Assembly (NCBI RefSeq): GCF_030410045.1
Contig: NZ_JAUFRA010000007.1
Coordinates: 62,001 to 126,000, forward strand
Direction: 5' to 3'
Source of the DNA: Marivivens donghaensis
Lineage (GTDB): Bacteria > Pseudomonadota > Alphaproteobacteria > Rhodobacterales > Rhodobacteraceae
DNA: 64,000 nucleotides
Part shown: positions 25,976-34,681 of the stretch, piece by piece
How positions within the stretch are numbered: position 1 is the stretch's first letter
How the letters are laid out: each line of letters starts with the position of its first letter
Program-made: the position numbers and the translations under genes
The notes under the pieces: generated by a model
Databases searched by the model: none
What the model was told of the DNA's origin: nothing
What the model saw: the letters and a program-made list of their open reading frames with translations, nothing else

Positions 25976-27088
25976 TTATTTGCGCCGAACGATCACGGAG
26001 CCAACAGAATACCCCGCGCCAAACGAACAGATCAGGCCCGTGTCCCCGCTGGCCAGATCAGCGGAGTATTTGTCAAAAGCGATGATCGACCCTGCTGACG
26101 AGGTGTTTGCGTAGTCCTGTAGGATGTTGGGCTGTTCGCCTGCTTCGGGTTCGCGGCCTAGAACCTTTTTGCCGATGTAGTCGTTCATCGTCTTGTTCGC
26201 CTGATGGAGCCAGAGACGTTTGAGGTCTGCCGCCTCAACCCCTTCGTCGGCCATATGATTGGCGATATGGGCGCTGACCAATGGCAGCACTTCTTTGAAC
26301 ACTTTGCGCCCGTTCTGCATAAACCGCATATCGCGGCGGTCTTCCATCGCGTCACGGGTCGGTCGCAAGAAGCCGTTGTTATTGCGAATGTTGTTCGAAA
26401 ACTGCGTAGCGCAGCGGGTTGAGAGAACGCTGAACCCGTCCTGTCCTTCGTCGCGCTCTAGCAGAACTGCCGTCGCAACATCGCCAAAGATGAAGTGGCA
26501 ATCGCGGTCGCGCCATTCGAGGTGACCAGAGGTAATCTCGGGCGAGATCACAAGCGCACGTTTCACCGATCCCGCGCGGATCATATCGGCGGCGGTTTGG
26601 ATGCCAAAGGTCGCGGACGAACAGGCGACATTCATGTCAAAGGCCATACCGCCCGCGCCGATGAGCTGCTGAATTTCTACCGCCATCGCGGGGTAGGCGC
26701 GTTCCATATTCGATGCCGCACAAAGGATCAGGTCAACGTCCGCCCCAGTCAGCCCCGCACGGTCGAGAGCGGTCTGCGCAGCCTTCACGCCAATCTCGGC
26801 CATGAGCGACGGTTCGTCGTCGGACCGTTCGGGAAGTCGTGGATACATGCGTGTCGGGTCGAGGATGCCGTCGCGCGACATGACATATCGCTGTTCGATG
26901 CCAGAGGCGGCTAGAATGAAATCGCTGCTCGAATGTGGGATCGCTGCGATGGTCCCCGCCTCAATCGCATCCGCGTTCTGGGCGTTCTGGAGGTCCGCGT
27001 AGGCGTTGAAGGCTTCGACCAATTCGTCATTCGTGATGACTTCGGACGGGGTGAATACGCCGGTGGCGGTCAGGACGACAGAATGCAT
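25976..27088 (-). CDS. 3-oxoacyl-ACP synthase III family protein (FabH-like, about 370 residues)
   Basis: Thiolase-fold condensing enzyme with the KAS III triad: Cys in MNVACSSATFG, His in WLHQANKTMND and Asn in YANTSSAGS. At 370 residues it is longer than housekeeping FabH (about 320), with an N-terminal insertion around YADLQNAQNADAIEAG. This longer class acts in fatty-acid initiation or in making secondary acyl products; the substrate is unknown. ATG 27088 is preferred over an ATG five codons upstream because GGAGGA lies four bases before it. Confidence 0.9.
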   Translation of the reverse strand: MHSVVLTATGVFTPSEVITNDELVEAFNAYADLQNAQNADAIEAGTIAAIPHSSSDFILAASGIEQRYVMSRDGILDPTRMYPRLPERSDDEPSLMAEIGVKAAQTALDRAGLTGADVDLILCAASNMERAYPAMAVEIQQLIGAGGMAFDMNVACSSATFGIQTAADMIRAGSVKRALVISPEITSGHLEWRDRDCHFIFGDVATAVLLERDEGQDGFSVLSTRCATQFSNNIRNNNGFLRPTRDAMEDRRDMRFMQNGRKVFKEVLPLVSAHIANHMADEGVEAADLKRLWLHQANKTMNDYIGKKVLGREPEAGEQPNILQDYANTSSAGSIIAFDKYSADLASGDTGLICSFGAGYSVGSVIVRRK

Positions 27089-27169
27089 GGGTTCCTCCAA
27101 CATCGTTGGGGCAGAGTGGGCGTTAATCCCCTAGTTGTCCAGATTGACCAAAGGTCGTTTGACCCAACG

Positions 27170-27199
27170 AAAAAGGCCGGACACGACGGTCCGGCCTTT
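27170..27199 (-). terminator. Rho-independent terminator after carB
   Basis: On the minus strand, AAAGGCCGGAC / GTCCGGCCTTT is a perfect 11-bp stem with a six-base loop, followed by more T residues (TTCG). The T-run is only on the minus side. Confidence 0.93.
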
Positions 27200-27216
27200 G
27201 ATCGATGTCTGCGCGA

Positions 27217-30200
27217 TTAACCTTGGAGGCTGCGGACGCTGATATCGTCCTCAACGCGGGCCTTCATCGCCTGTGCCGCAGCTTGGCTGCCTGCTGCCGT
27301 GGTGAAGTAGGGCAGCTTGTCATATAGAGCGACCGAGCGGATATCGCGGCTGTCGTTCACAGCCTGCGCACCTTCGGTGGTGTTGAACAAGAGGTCCACT
27401 TTACCGTCTTTCAAGAGGTCGACTATGGTGCGGCCACCCTCGTAAACTTTGTTGACGATTTCGCAGTCGATGCCGTTTTCGCTCAGGAACGAAGCAGTTC
27501 CGCGGGTAGCGAGGATTTTGAAGCCAAGGTCAGAGACGGTTTTCGCCGCTTCGACCATGCCTGCGGTCTTGTCGTTGTCACGAACCGAGATAAACACGGT
27601 GCCTTCGGTTGGCAGGTGGGTGCCTGCACCCATCTGCGCCTTGAGGAACGCACGTGCGAACGAACGGTCCCAACCCATGACCTCACCCGTGGAGCGCATT
27701 TCCGGTCCAAGGATGGTGTCAACGCCGGGGAAGCGAGCGAAGGGCAGAACAGCCTCTTTGACGGAGAACCAAGGCGTTTTCGGATCAGCGAGGGTGAACG
27801 GGTCGCCCTGCGGCTGCATCTGATCAGCGCTGATGGTTTCGTCATAAGGTTCGCGCACTGGGAAGTTCGACAGCGGTTCGCCAGCCATCAGGCGGGCAGC
27901 GATAGATGCGATCGCGCTGTCGGTTGCTTTTGCAACGAACGGCACGGTGCGGGATGCGCGCGGGTTAACTTCGATCAGGTAAACTTCGCCGTCTTTGACT
28001 GCAAACTGAACGTTCATCAGGCCTTTGACTTCGAGCGCGAGCGCGAGAGCCTGGGTCTGTTTGCGGATTTCAGCAACGATCTCTGCCGACAGAGTGTGCG
28101 GCGGCAGACAGCATGCGGAGTCACCAGAGTGAACGCCTGCTTCTTCAATGTGTTCCATGATGCCCGCAACGTGGACGTTTTTACCGTCACAAAGTGCGTC
28201 GACGTCAACTTCGGTCGCGCCAGCGAGGTAGCTGTCCAAGAGAACAGGGCTGTCACCCGAAACAACCACAGCTTCGGCGATGTAGCGTTCGAGCTGCGCC
28301 TGATCGCGCACGATTTCCATCGCGCGGCCACCCAGAACGTAGGACGGACGGATCACCAGCGGGAAGCCGATATCAGCAGCGATTGCAAACGCTTGTTCGT
28401 CGGTCGACGCGATGCCGTTGACAGGCTGTTTCAGGCCCAGACGGTTCACGAGGTCTTGGAACCGTTCGCGGTCTTCTGCGAGGTCGATTGCGTCCGGCGA
28501 GGTGCCGAGGATCGGGATACCTGCTTCTTCCAGCGCGTTCGCGAGTTTCAGCGGGGTTTGGCCGCCGAACTGAACGATAACGCCGTGGAGGGTGCCGTTG
28601 TCCTGTTCCACGCGAAGGATTTCCATCACGTGTTCAAAGGTCAGCGGTTCGAAATACAGACGGTCCGAGGTGTCGTAGTCGGTCGACACGGTCTCGGGGT
28701 TGCAGTTGATCATGATGGTCTCGTAACCCTGATCGGTCAGCGAGAAACATGCGTGACAGCAGCAGTAGTCAAATTCGATACCCTGACCGATACGGTTCGG
28801 GCCACCGCCGAGGATCACGACCTTCTTACGGTCGGTCGGGCGGCTTTCGCATTCCACGTCGCCCATCGCTGGGGCTTCGTAGGTGGAATACATGTAGGGT
28901 GTCTGCGCTTCGAACTCTGCAGCGCAGGTGTCGATGCGTTTGAACACAGCCGTAACGCCAAGGTTCTGACGTGCGCGGCGCACTTGTGCTTCGTCGCGGC
29001 CAGTTAGTTTCGCAAGGCGTGCGTCGGTGAAGCCCATCATTTTGAGCTTACGCAGACCATCTTCGGTCACAGGCAGACCGTTTTTAGCCACGTCCTGTTC
29101 GACTTCGATGATTTCGCGGATACGGTCGAGGAACCACGGATCGAACGAAGTGATCGCGATGATTTCATCGTTGGTAAAGCCGTGGCGCATCGCCTGAGCG
29201 ATGGTGCGCAGACGGTCAGGGGTTGCCTTGCCAAGAGCGGCAGAGACAGCGGCCTTGTCCGGTGCGCCCGGAATTTTCACTTCGTCGAAACCAGTCAGGC
29301 CAGTTTCCATCGAAGCGAGGGCTTTCTGGACCGACTCGTGGAAGGTCCGGCCAATCGCCATCGCCTCGCCCACGGATTTCATTGCGGTGGTGAGGTAGGG
29401 TTCAGAGCCCGGGAACTTCTCAAATGCGAAGCGCGGGATTTTGGTGACGACATAGTCAATGGTCGGCTCGAACGATGCCGGCGTGACCTTGGTGATGTCG
29501 TTGTCCAATTCGTCGAGCGTATAACCCACGGCCAGTTTCGCTGCGATTTTAGCAATCGGGAAACCTGTCGCCTTGGAGGCCAGAGCCGACGAACGCGACA
29601 CGCGCGGGTTCATTTCGATGACGACCATACGGCCGTCTTTGGGGTTCACAGCCCACTGAACGTTCGAACCGCCTGTCTCAACGCCGATCTCACGCAGAAC
29701 CGCGATCGAAGCAGTGCGCATGATCTGGTATTCTTTGTCGGTCAGGGTCAGGGCAGGGGCCACAGTGATCGAGTCGCCTGTGTGCACGCCCATCGGGTCC
29801 ACGTTTTCGATCGAACAGACGATGATGGCGTTATCCGCTTTGTCGCGGACCACTTCCATTTCGTATTCTTTCCAGCCCAAGAGCGATTCATCGACGAGGA
29901 TCTGACCTACTGGCGATGCATCCATGCCCGAGCGGCAGTAGTATTCGTATTCTTCGCGGTTGTAAGCAACACCACCGCCTGTGCCGCCCAAGGTGAACGC
30001 AGGACGGATAATTGCAGGCAGACCGATGTCTTCCAGTGCTTCCATCGCGATTTTAACACCTGCGTCGATGTCGTGTTTGCCCTTTTCGTTTTTCGGGGCA
30101 GTCACAATCGTCGCGCGCGGGTTTTCGAGGCCGATACGGTCCATCGCTTCGCGGAACAGTTTACGGTCTTCGGCCATCTCGATCGCTTCTCGGTTCGCGC

Positions 30201-30549
30201 CGATGAGTTGGACGTTGAATTTCTCGAGCACACCCATGTCCGCCAGAGCGAGCGAGGTGTTCAGGCCGGTTTGACCACCCATCGTCGGCAGAAGCGCGTC
30301 GGGGCGTTCTTTCTCGATGATCTTCGCGACGACCTCAGGGGTGATCGGTTCGATGTAGGTGGCATCGGCCAGACCAGGGTCGGTCATGATCGTCGCGGGG
30401 TTCGAGTTCACGAGGATGACGCGGTAGCCTTCTTCGCGAAGTGCTTTACACGCTTGAGCGCCCGAGTAGTCAAACTCGCAAGCTTGGCCAATCACAATTG
30501 GCCCCGCTCCGATGATCATGATCGACTTGATGTCGGTTCTCTTCGGCAT
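27217..30549 (-). CDS. carB: Carbamoyl-phosphate synthase large subunit
   Basis: Makes carbamoyl phosphate for arginine and pyrimidines with the glutaminase CarA (not in this window). The 1110-residue product has two homologous ATP-grasp halves (each with GxGPxxIGQxxEFDY-type starts: IIGAGPIVIGQACEFDY and ILGGGPNRIGQGIEFDYC), an oligomerisation region and a C-terminal methylglyoxal-synthase-like allosteric domain (ISVRDNDKTAGMVEAAKTVSDLGF). The start MPKRTDIKSIMIIG at 30549 is the family start; the longer frame upstream would run through the promoter. Confidence 0.97.
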   Translation of the reverse strand: MPKRTDIKSIMIIGAGPIVIGQACEFDYSGAQACKALREEGYRVILVNSNPATIMTDPGLADATYIEPITPEVVAKIIEKERPDALLPTMGGQTGLNTSLALADMGVLEKFNVQLIGANREAIEMAEDRKLFREAMDRIGLENPRATIVTAPKNEKGKHDIDAGVKIAMEALEDIGLPAIIRPAFTLGGTGGGVAYNREEYEYYCRSGMDASPVGQILVDESLLGWKEYEMEVVRDKADNAIIVCSIENVDPMGVHTGDSITVAPALTLTDKEYQIMRTASIAVLREIGVETGGSNVQWAVNPKDGRMVVIEMNPRVSRSSALASKATGFPIAKIAAKLAVGYTLDELDNDITKVTPASFEPTIDYVVTKIPRFAFEKFPGSEPYLTTAMKSVGEAMAIGRTFHESVQKALASMETGLTGFDEVKIPGAPDKAAVSAALGKATPDRLRTIAQAMRHGFTNDEIIAITSFDPWFLDRIREIIEVEQDVAKNGLPVTEDGLRKLKMMGFTDARLAKLTGRDEAQVRRARQNLGVTAVFKRIDTCAAEFEAQTPYMYSTYEAPAMGDVECESRPTDRKKVVILGGGPNRIGQGIEFDYCCCHACFSLTDQGYETIMINCNPETVSTDYDTSDRLYFEPLTFEHVMEILRVEQDNGTLHGVIVQFGGQTPLKLANALEEAGIPILGTSPDAIDLAEDRERFQDLVNRLGLKQPVNGIASTDEQAFAIAADIGFPLVIRPSYVLGGRAMEIVRDQAQLERYIAEAVVVSGDSPVLLDSYLAGATEVDVDALCDGKNVHVAGIMEHIEEAGVHSGDSACCLPPHTLSAEIVAEIRKQTQALALALEVKGLMNVQFAVKDGEVYLIEVNPRASRTVPFVAKATDSAIASIAARLMAGEPLSNFPVREPYDETISADQMQPQGDPFTLADPKTPWFSVKEAVLPFARFPGVDTILGPEMRSTGEVMGWDRSFARAFLKAQMGAGTHLPTEGTVFISVRDNDKTAGMVEAAKTVSDLGFKILATRGTASFLSENGIDCEIVNKVYEGGRTIVDLLKDGKVDLLFNTTEGAQAVNDSRDIRSVALYDKLPYFTTAAGSQAAAQAMKARVEDDISVRSLQG

Positions 30550-30593
30550 GGGACCCTCATATGTTATGGCAGCAGACAGCAGAGCGCATAGCG

Positions 30594-30638
30594 CGCCCAA
30601 ATTGTTGGGCGTTATAGACAGAGTCGCCCAAGGTTCAA
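30594..30638 (-). promoter_or_regulatory. carB promoter with three phased half-sites
   Basis: On the minus strand TTGAAC (30638-30633), a 16-base spacer and TATAAC (30616-30611) make a good sigma-70-like promoter with a start near 30604. Three copies of one 7-mer overlap it: TTGGGCG at 30631-30625, its complement at 30611-30605 and TTGGGCG again at 30600-30594. Their centres are 20 and 11 bases apart, close to whole helical turns, as expected for an operator. In RNA the last two would also form a 7-bp hairpin. Confidence 0.6.
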
Positions 30639-30731
30639 GGGGTATGATTAGCGAAAACCATGTCGCTTTTGTACTGTCGCTGGCTGAATGGCTGGTTTAT
30701 CCGTCCAGCATGCAAAGATTAGGTGCGAAAA

Positions 30732-31838
30732 ATGCGTGTTTTATTTGACCGAGGACCAGATGGGTCAGCGGCTGAATTTGATGTGCCGCATCAAATTATT
30801 GAGGCATGGGAGCCCGAAGATATCCCCGCCGCGTTCGAGGAGCTGAAGGCCGCTAAGGGCTGGCTGGTTGGCTATTGTTCATATGAACTCGGCTATGCGT
30901 TAGAGCCGCGGCTTTTGCCGTTGATGCCAAAGAACCGTAAACTGCCGCTATTGCGGTTCGGGGTTTATGGCGGGCCAAAGCCCGCGGTGATGCCAGAAGT
31001 CGATGGGACCATCGGCGATTTGGCCCCGCTTTGGGATGCGCCAAAACATGCCGATGCGATTGGGAAGCTGCGCGACTACATCGCGGCGGGCGATATTTAT
31101 CAGGCCAATCTGACATTTCCGATCACCACGACGGTCGATGGAACGCCCGAAGGCATCTATGGCGCGCTCGCTGCGCGTCAGGCCGTCGGTCATTCGGCGT
31201 TGGTCGTTCAGGATGGCCCTGCGATTCTCTCGCGTTCGCCCGAACTGTTCTTCCGTATCAAAGACGGGATGATCGAAACCGCGCCGATGAAAGGCACCAT
31301 GCCGCGCGGTAAGACCGAAGACGAGGACGCCGCGAATAAGGCGTTCCTGTCGATGGATGAAAAGAACCGCGCCGAAAACCTGATGATCGTGGATTTGCTC
31401 CGCAATGACATCTCGCGAATCTCTGTCGCGGGGACGGTTAAGGTGCCGAAACTGTTCCACGTCGAAACCTATGCGACCGTTCACCAGATGATCAGCCGTG
31501 TTGAGGCGCGTTTGATGGATGACGTGACCTTCCCCGATATTTTGCAGGCGCTATTCCCTTGCGGGTCCATCACGGGTGCGCCGAAATTGCGGGCGATGGA
31601 GATCATCGAAGAACTCGAAACCGCTCCGCGCGAGGTCTACTGCGGGTCTATCGGTTGGTTCGCACCAGATGGACGCGCAGAATTCAACGTCGCGATCCGC
31701 ACGCTTATGGTAGACGGGGATCAGGCGACATTGAACGTGGGCGGCGGGATCGTTTGGGATTCGACCCCAGCATCGGAATACGAGGAAGCCTTATGGAAAG
31801 CGCGCTTCGCACAGATCGACCCGAAAACCTCCTCCTGA
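30732..31838 (+). CDS. pabB: Aminodeoxychorismate synthase component I
   Basis: Chorismate-binding enzyme of p-aminobenzoate/folate synthesis. The 368-residue product carries the family motifs GDIYQANLTFPI, SRSPELFFR, APMKGTMPRG, NLMIVDLLRNDI, the catalytic FPCGSITGAPK and NVGGGIVWDS. ATG 30732 gives MRVLFDRGPDG. A GTG three codons upstream is possible but overlaps the weak AGG ribosome site. The next gene, pabC, starts inside its 3' end. Confidence 0.95.
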   Translation: MRVLFDRGPDGSAAEFDVPHQIIEAWEPEDIPAAFEELKAAKGWLVGYCSYELGYALEPRLLPLMPKNRKLPLLRFGVYGGPKPAVMPEVDGTIGDLAPLWDAPKHADAIGKLRDYIAAGDIYQANLTFPITTTVDGTPEGIYGALAARQAVGHSALVVQDGPAILSRSPELFFRIKDGMIETAPMKGTMPRGKTEDEDAANKAFLSMDEKNRAENLMIVDLLRNDISRISVAGTVKVPKLFHVETYATVHQMISRVEARLMDDVTFPDILQALFPCGSITGAPKLRAMEIIEELETAPREVYCGSIGWFAPDGRAEFNVAIRTLMVDGDQATLNVGGGIVWDSTPASEYEEALWKARFAQIDPKTSS

Positions 31839-32434
31839 TCGAAACGATGGGGCGCGGGGCGGAGGGTATCCGCTACCTTGATCTCCACCTTGCGCGGTTG
31901 AAACGCGGTGCCGAGGCGCTGGGCTATCCCTTTGATGAAACTCAGGTTCGTGCTGCGTTGGCTGACGCAACCGAAGGGCATGAACGTATTCGTCTGACGC
32001 TGAACGAGGCTGGCAATGCTGTGGTCGAAACGGGCCACCTGCCGCCCAACCCGCCGCATTGGACTGTTGCGGTTCATAGCACCCGCCTAAATGCCGACGA
32101 CCCGTGGCTAAAGGTAAAGACCACCAACCGCGCGCTCTACAATCAGGCCCGCGCTGACTTGCCGAGTGGCGTTGATGAATGGCTGTTCTTCAATGAACAG
32201 GGTGAGGTCTGTGAGGGCACGATCACAAATATCTTCGTCGTGACTGAGGACGGACGACGGGTCACGCCGCCTCTGACCTCTGGTCTTTTGCCCGGCATCT
32301 TGCGGCAGTCACTGATCCAGAACGGGTGGGAGGAACAGGTTCTGACCCTCTCTGACCTGTCAAAAGCCCGCGAAATCCACATGGGGAACGCTTTAAGAGG
32401 CCTTATCCGCGTCCAACTCGCGCCCTTTGCTTGA
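31793..32434 (+). CDS. pabC: Aminodeoxychorismate lyase (class IV aminotransferase fold)
   Basis: PLP enzyme that releases pyruvate from aminodeoxychorismate to give p-aminobenzoate. It has 213 residues. The PLP Lys is in WLKVKTTNRALYN, and the phosphate-binding stretch is EGTITNIFVV; the C-terminal LTSGLLPGILR matches the family. ATG 31793 has GAGG about nine bases upstream and lies within pabB, so the two frames overlap by 46 bases. In many relatives these two activities are fused, which fits this close coupling. Confidence 0.88.
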   Translation: MESALRTDRPENLLLIETMGRGAEGIRYLDLHLARLKRGAEALGYPFDETQVRAALADATEGHERIRLTLNEAGNAVVETGHLPPNPPHWTVAVHSTRLNADDPWLKVKTTNRALYNQARADLPSGVDEWLFFNEQGEVCEGTITNIFVVTEDGRRVTPPLTSGLLPGILRQSLIQNGWEEQVLTLSDLSKAREIHMGNALRGLIRVQLAPFA

Positions 32435-32495
32435 CATCGGGCGGTGAACCCTGTGTATCGGCGCGGAACCCCGCAAACCCAAGGGACATGACATT

Positions 32496-34274
32496 ATGCA
32501 CGCCTATCGCACTCATACCTGCGCCGCACTGACGAAAGACAACGTTGGTGAGACCGTCCGCCTGTCGGGCTGGGTCCACCGTGTGCGCGACCACGGCGGT
32601 ATCCTCTTTATCGACCTGCGTGACACCTACGGCGTGACGCAGGTTCTCTGCGACCCCGACTCGGCTGCGTTCTCTGCTGTCGAAAAGGTTCGTTCGGAAT
32701 GGTGTATCCGCATCGATGGCGAGGTGAAGGCCCGCGATCCAGAGCTGGTGAACCCGAAACTGCCAACCGGCGAAATCGAAGTCTTTGTTCGCGACATCGA
32801 AGTGCTGGGCGCAGCCGCTGAACTTCCGCTAATGGTGTTTGGCGATCAGGAATACCCCGAAGAAACCCGTCTGAAATACCGCTACCTGGATCTGCGCCGT
32901 GAAGCGATGCAGACCAACATGAAGCTGCGTTCGGATGTTGTCGCTTCTATGCGTCGTCGCATGTGGGACAAAGGTTTCCGCGAATTCCAGACCCCGATCA
33001 TCACGGCGTCCTCGCCTGAAGGCGCACGCGACTTCCTCGTGCCGTCGCGTCTGCACCCGGGCAAATTCTACGCACTTCCGCAGGCACCGCAGCAGTTCAA
33101 ACAGCTGATCATGGTGTCGGGCTACGACAAATATTTCCAGATCGCACCGTGCTTCCGTGACGAAGACCCGCGCGCTGACCGTTCGCCGACCGACTTCTAC
33201 CAGCTCGACATGGAAATGTCGTTCGTCACCCAGCAAGACGTGTTCGACACCGTTGAGCCTGTGATCGCTGGCATCTTTGAAGAGTTCGGCGGCGGGAAAA
33301 AGGTCGACCGCGACTGGACCCAGATTTCTTACAAAGACGCGGCGCTGTGGTATGGTTCGGACAAACCCGACCTTCGCAACCCGATCAAAATGCAGGACTG
33401 CTCGGAACACTTCCGCGGGTCTGGCTTTGCGATCTTTGCGAAACTGCTCGAGCAAGACGGCACCGAAGTACGCGCAATTCCAGCGCCGACAGGTGGCAGC
33501 CGTAAATTCTGTGACCGCATGAACGCTTTCGCTCAGAAAGAGGGGCTGCCGGGCATGGGCTACATCTTCTGGCGCGAAACTGACGGTGAAATGGAAGCGG
33601 CTGGCCCGCTTGCTAAAAACATCGGACCAGAGCGCACCGAAGCGATCCGCCAGCAGCTTGGCCTCGGTATCGGTGACGCGGCGTTCTTCCTTGGAGGTAA
33701 GCCGAAAGCCTTTGAATCGGTTGCTGGCAAAGCTCGTAACGTCATCGGCGAAGAACTGGGTCTGACCGACAAGAACCGTTTCGCCTTTGCTTGGATCGTG
33801 GACTTCCCGATCTACGAAAAAGACGACGAGACTGGCAAAATCGACTTCGAACACAACCCGTTCTCGATGCCGCAGGGTGGTATGGACGCGCTGTTGGGCG
33901 ATCCGCTGGCCGTTCGTGGTTTCCAGTATGACCTTGCTTGTAACGGCTACGAACTGGTGTCGGGCGCGATCCGTAACCACAAGCCTGAGATCATGTTCAA
34001 AGCCTTCGAAATCGCTGGCTATGGCAAAGAAGAAGTCGAAAAGCGGTTCGGCGGCATGGTTAACGCGTTCCAATACGGCGCCCCGCCGCACGGTGGTTGC
34101 GCAGCAGGTATCGACCGTATCGTGATGCTCTTGGCTGAAGAAGCGAACATCCGCGAAGTCATCATGTTCCCGATGAACCAGCGCGCAGAAGACCTGATGA
34201 TGAACGCGCCGAGCGATCCGACCAACGAACAGCTCCGCGAACTGAATCTGCGCGTTGTTCCGCAGGAAAAGTAA
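32496..34274 (+). CDS. aspS: Aspartate--tRNA ligase
   Basis: Class II aminoacyl-tRNA synthetase. The 592-residue product has an N-terminal OB-fold anticodon domain (VRLSGWVHRVRDHGGILFIDLRD), motif 2 (FRDEDPRADRSPTDFYQLDMEMSF region), the bacterial insertion (GAD) domain and motif 3 (GIDRIVMLL). Length and insertion are those of bacterial AspRS. Whether it also charges tRNA-Asn cannot be decided here. A terminator follows. Confidence 0.97.
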   Translation: MHAYRTHTCAALTKDNVGETVRLSGWVHRVRDHGGILFIDLRDTYGVTQVLCDPDSAAFSAVEKVRSEWCIRIDGEVKARDPELVNPKLPTGEIEVFVRDIEVLGAAAELPLMVFGDQEYPEETRLKYRYLDLRREAMQTNMKLRSDVVASMRRRMWDKGFREFQTPIITASSPEGARDFLVPSRLHPGKFYALPQAPQQFKQLIMVSGYDKYFQIAPCFRDEDPRADRSPTDFYQLDMEMSFVTQQDVFDTVEPVIAGIFEEFGGGKKVDRDWTQISYKDAALWYGSDKPDLRNPIKMQDCSEHFRGSGFAIFAKLLEQDGTEVRAIPAPTGGSRKFCDRMNAFAQKEGLPGMGYIFWRETDGEMEAAGPLAKNIGPERTEAIRQQLGLGIGDAAFFLGGKPKAFESVAGKARNVIGEELGLTDKNRFAFAWIVDFPIYEKDDETGKIDFEHNPFSMPQGGMDALLGDPLAVRGFQYDLACNGYELVSGAIRNHKPEIMFKAFEIAGYGKEEVEKRFGGMVNAFQYGAPPHGGCAAGIDRIVMLLAEEANIREVIMFPMNQRAEDLMMNAPSDPTNEQLRELNLRVVPQEK

Positions 34275-34296
34275 GGCAAACGTCAGATAAACAAAG

Positions 34297-34326
34297 AGGC
34301 CGGCAGGGAAACCTGACCGGCCTTTT
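34297..34326 (+). terminator. Rho-independent terminator after aspS
   Basis: Stem AGGCCGG / CCGGCCT extended by CAGG / CCTG with one bulged A, GAAA tetraloop, then TTTTT. Confidence 0.9.
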
Positions 34327-34344
34327 TACGTGGAGGATTAAGTC

Positions 34345-34521
34345 TTAAACGCCAGTCGCAGTGTAGAGAGGGAGGCTATCCGCCGCAAATTTTCCAGTCG
34401 ATGTATCGATCACGGCAACCACAGCAACGGCCAGCATAATGAGGCCAGCAGTCAATACGACCCAATCTACAAGGTCGCTGCCTTTGTCCTCTGACCAAAT
34501 ATGGTCGATAATTTTTACCAT
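34345..34521 (-). CDS. 58-residue Flp-like / pilin-type small membrane protein
   Basis: A short gene starting MVKIIDHIWSEDKGSDLVDWVVLTAGL. The acidic pre-helix (SEDKGSDLVDW) followed by one long hydrophobic helix (about 20-42, VVLTAGLIMLAVAVVAVI) is the layout of Flp/Fap type IVb pilins and of the related 'VTVDWVVLTA' proteins of Rhodobacteraceae. The usual Gly-Glu prepilin cleavage site is not clear. AGGAG lies seven bases before the ATG. No tad genes are in the window, so a role in a pilus is inference. Confidence 0.72.
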   Translation of the reverse strand: MVKIIDHIWSEDKGSDLVDWVVLTAGLIMLAVAVVAVIDTSTGKFAADSLPLYTATGV

Positions 34522-34681
34522 GATCTCACTCCTAACTCTCTTAACGGCGGGGGCCGCGTTGAGGTTAGGTTTGACATCTGACTAGGGCTGCTTGGCGGAC
34601 GGTTTGTGCCTTTTTTGAGGAAACTAGGCACCCGATTGTGGCATTGATCGGACCGTCGCAACAATCCGAAGTGTTTATTGG

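Noticed and set aside
27616..30591. Two long open frames antisense to carB (463 and 469 codons)
   Set aside because: They mirror carB codon by codon (third-position bias makes the opposite strand open), have no ribosome sites and no recognisable domains.
34606..34631. GTGCCT ... AGGCAC repeat as a terminator of the response regulator gene
   Set aside because: Loop of 14 bases and no T-run on the minus strand after the stem.
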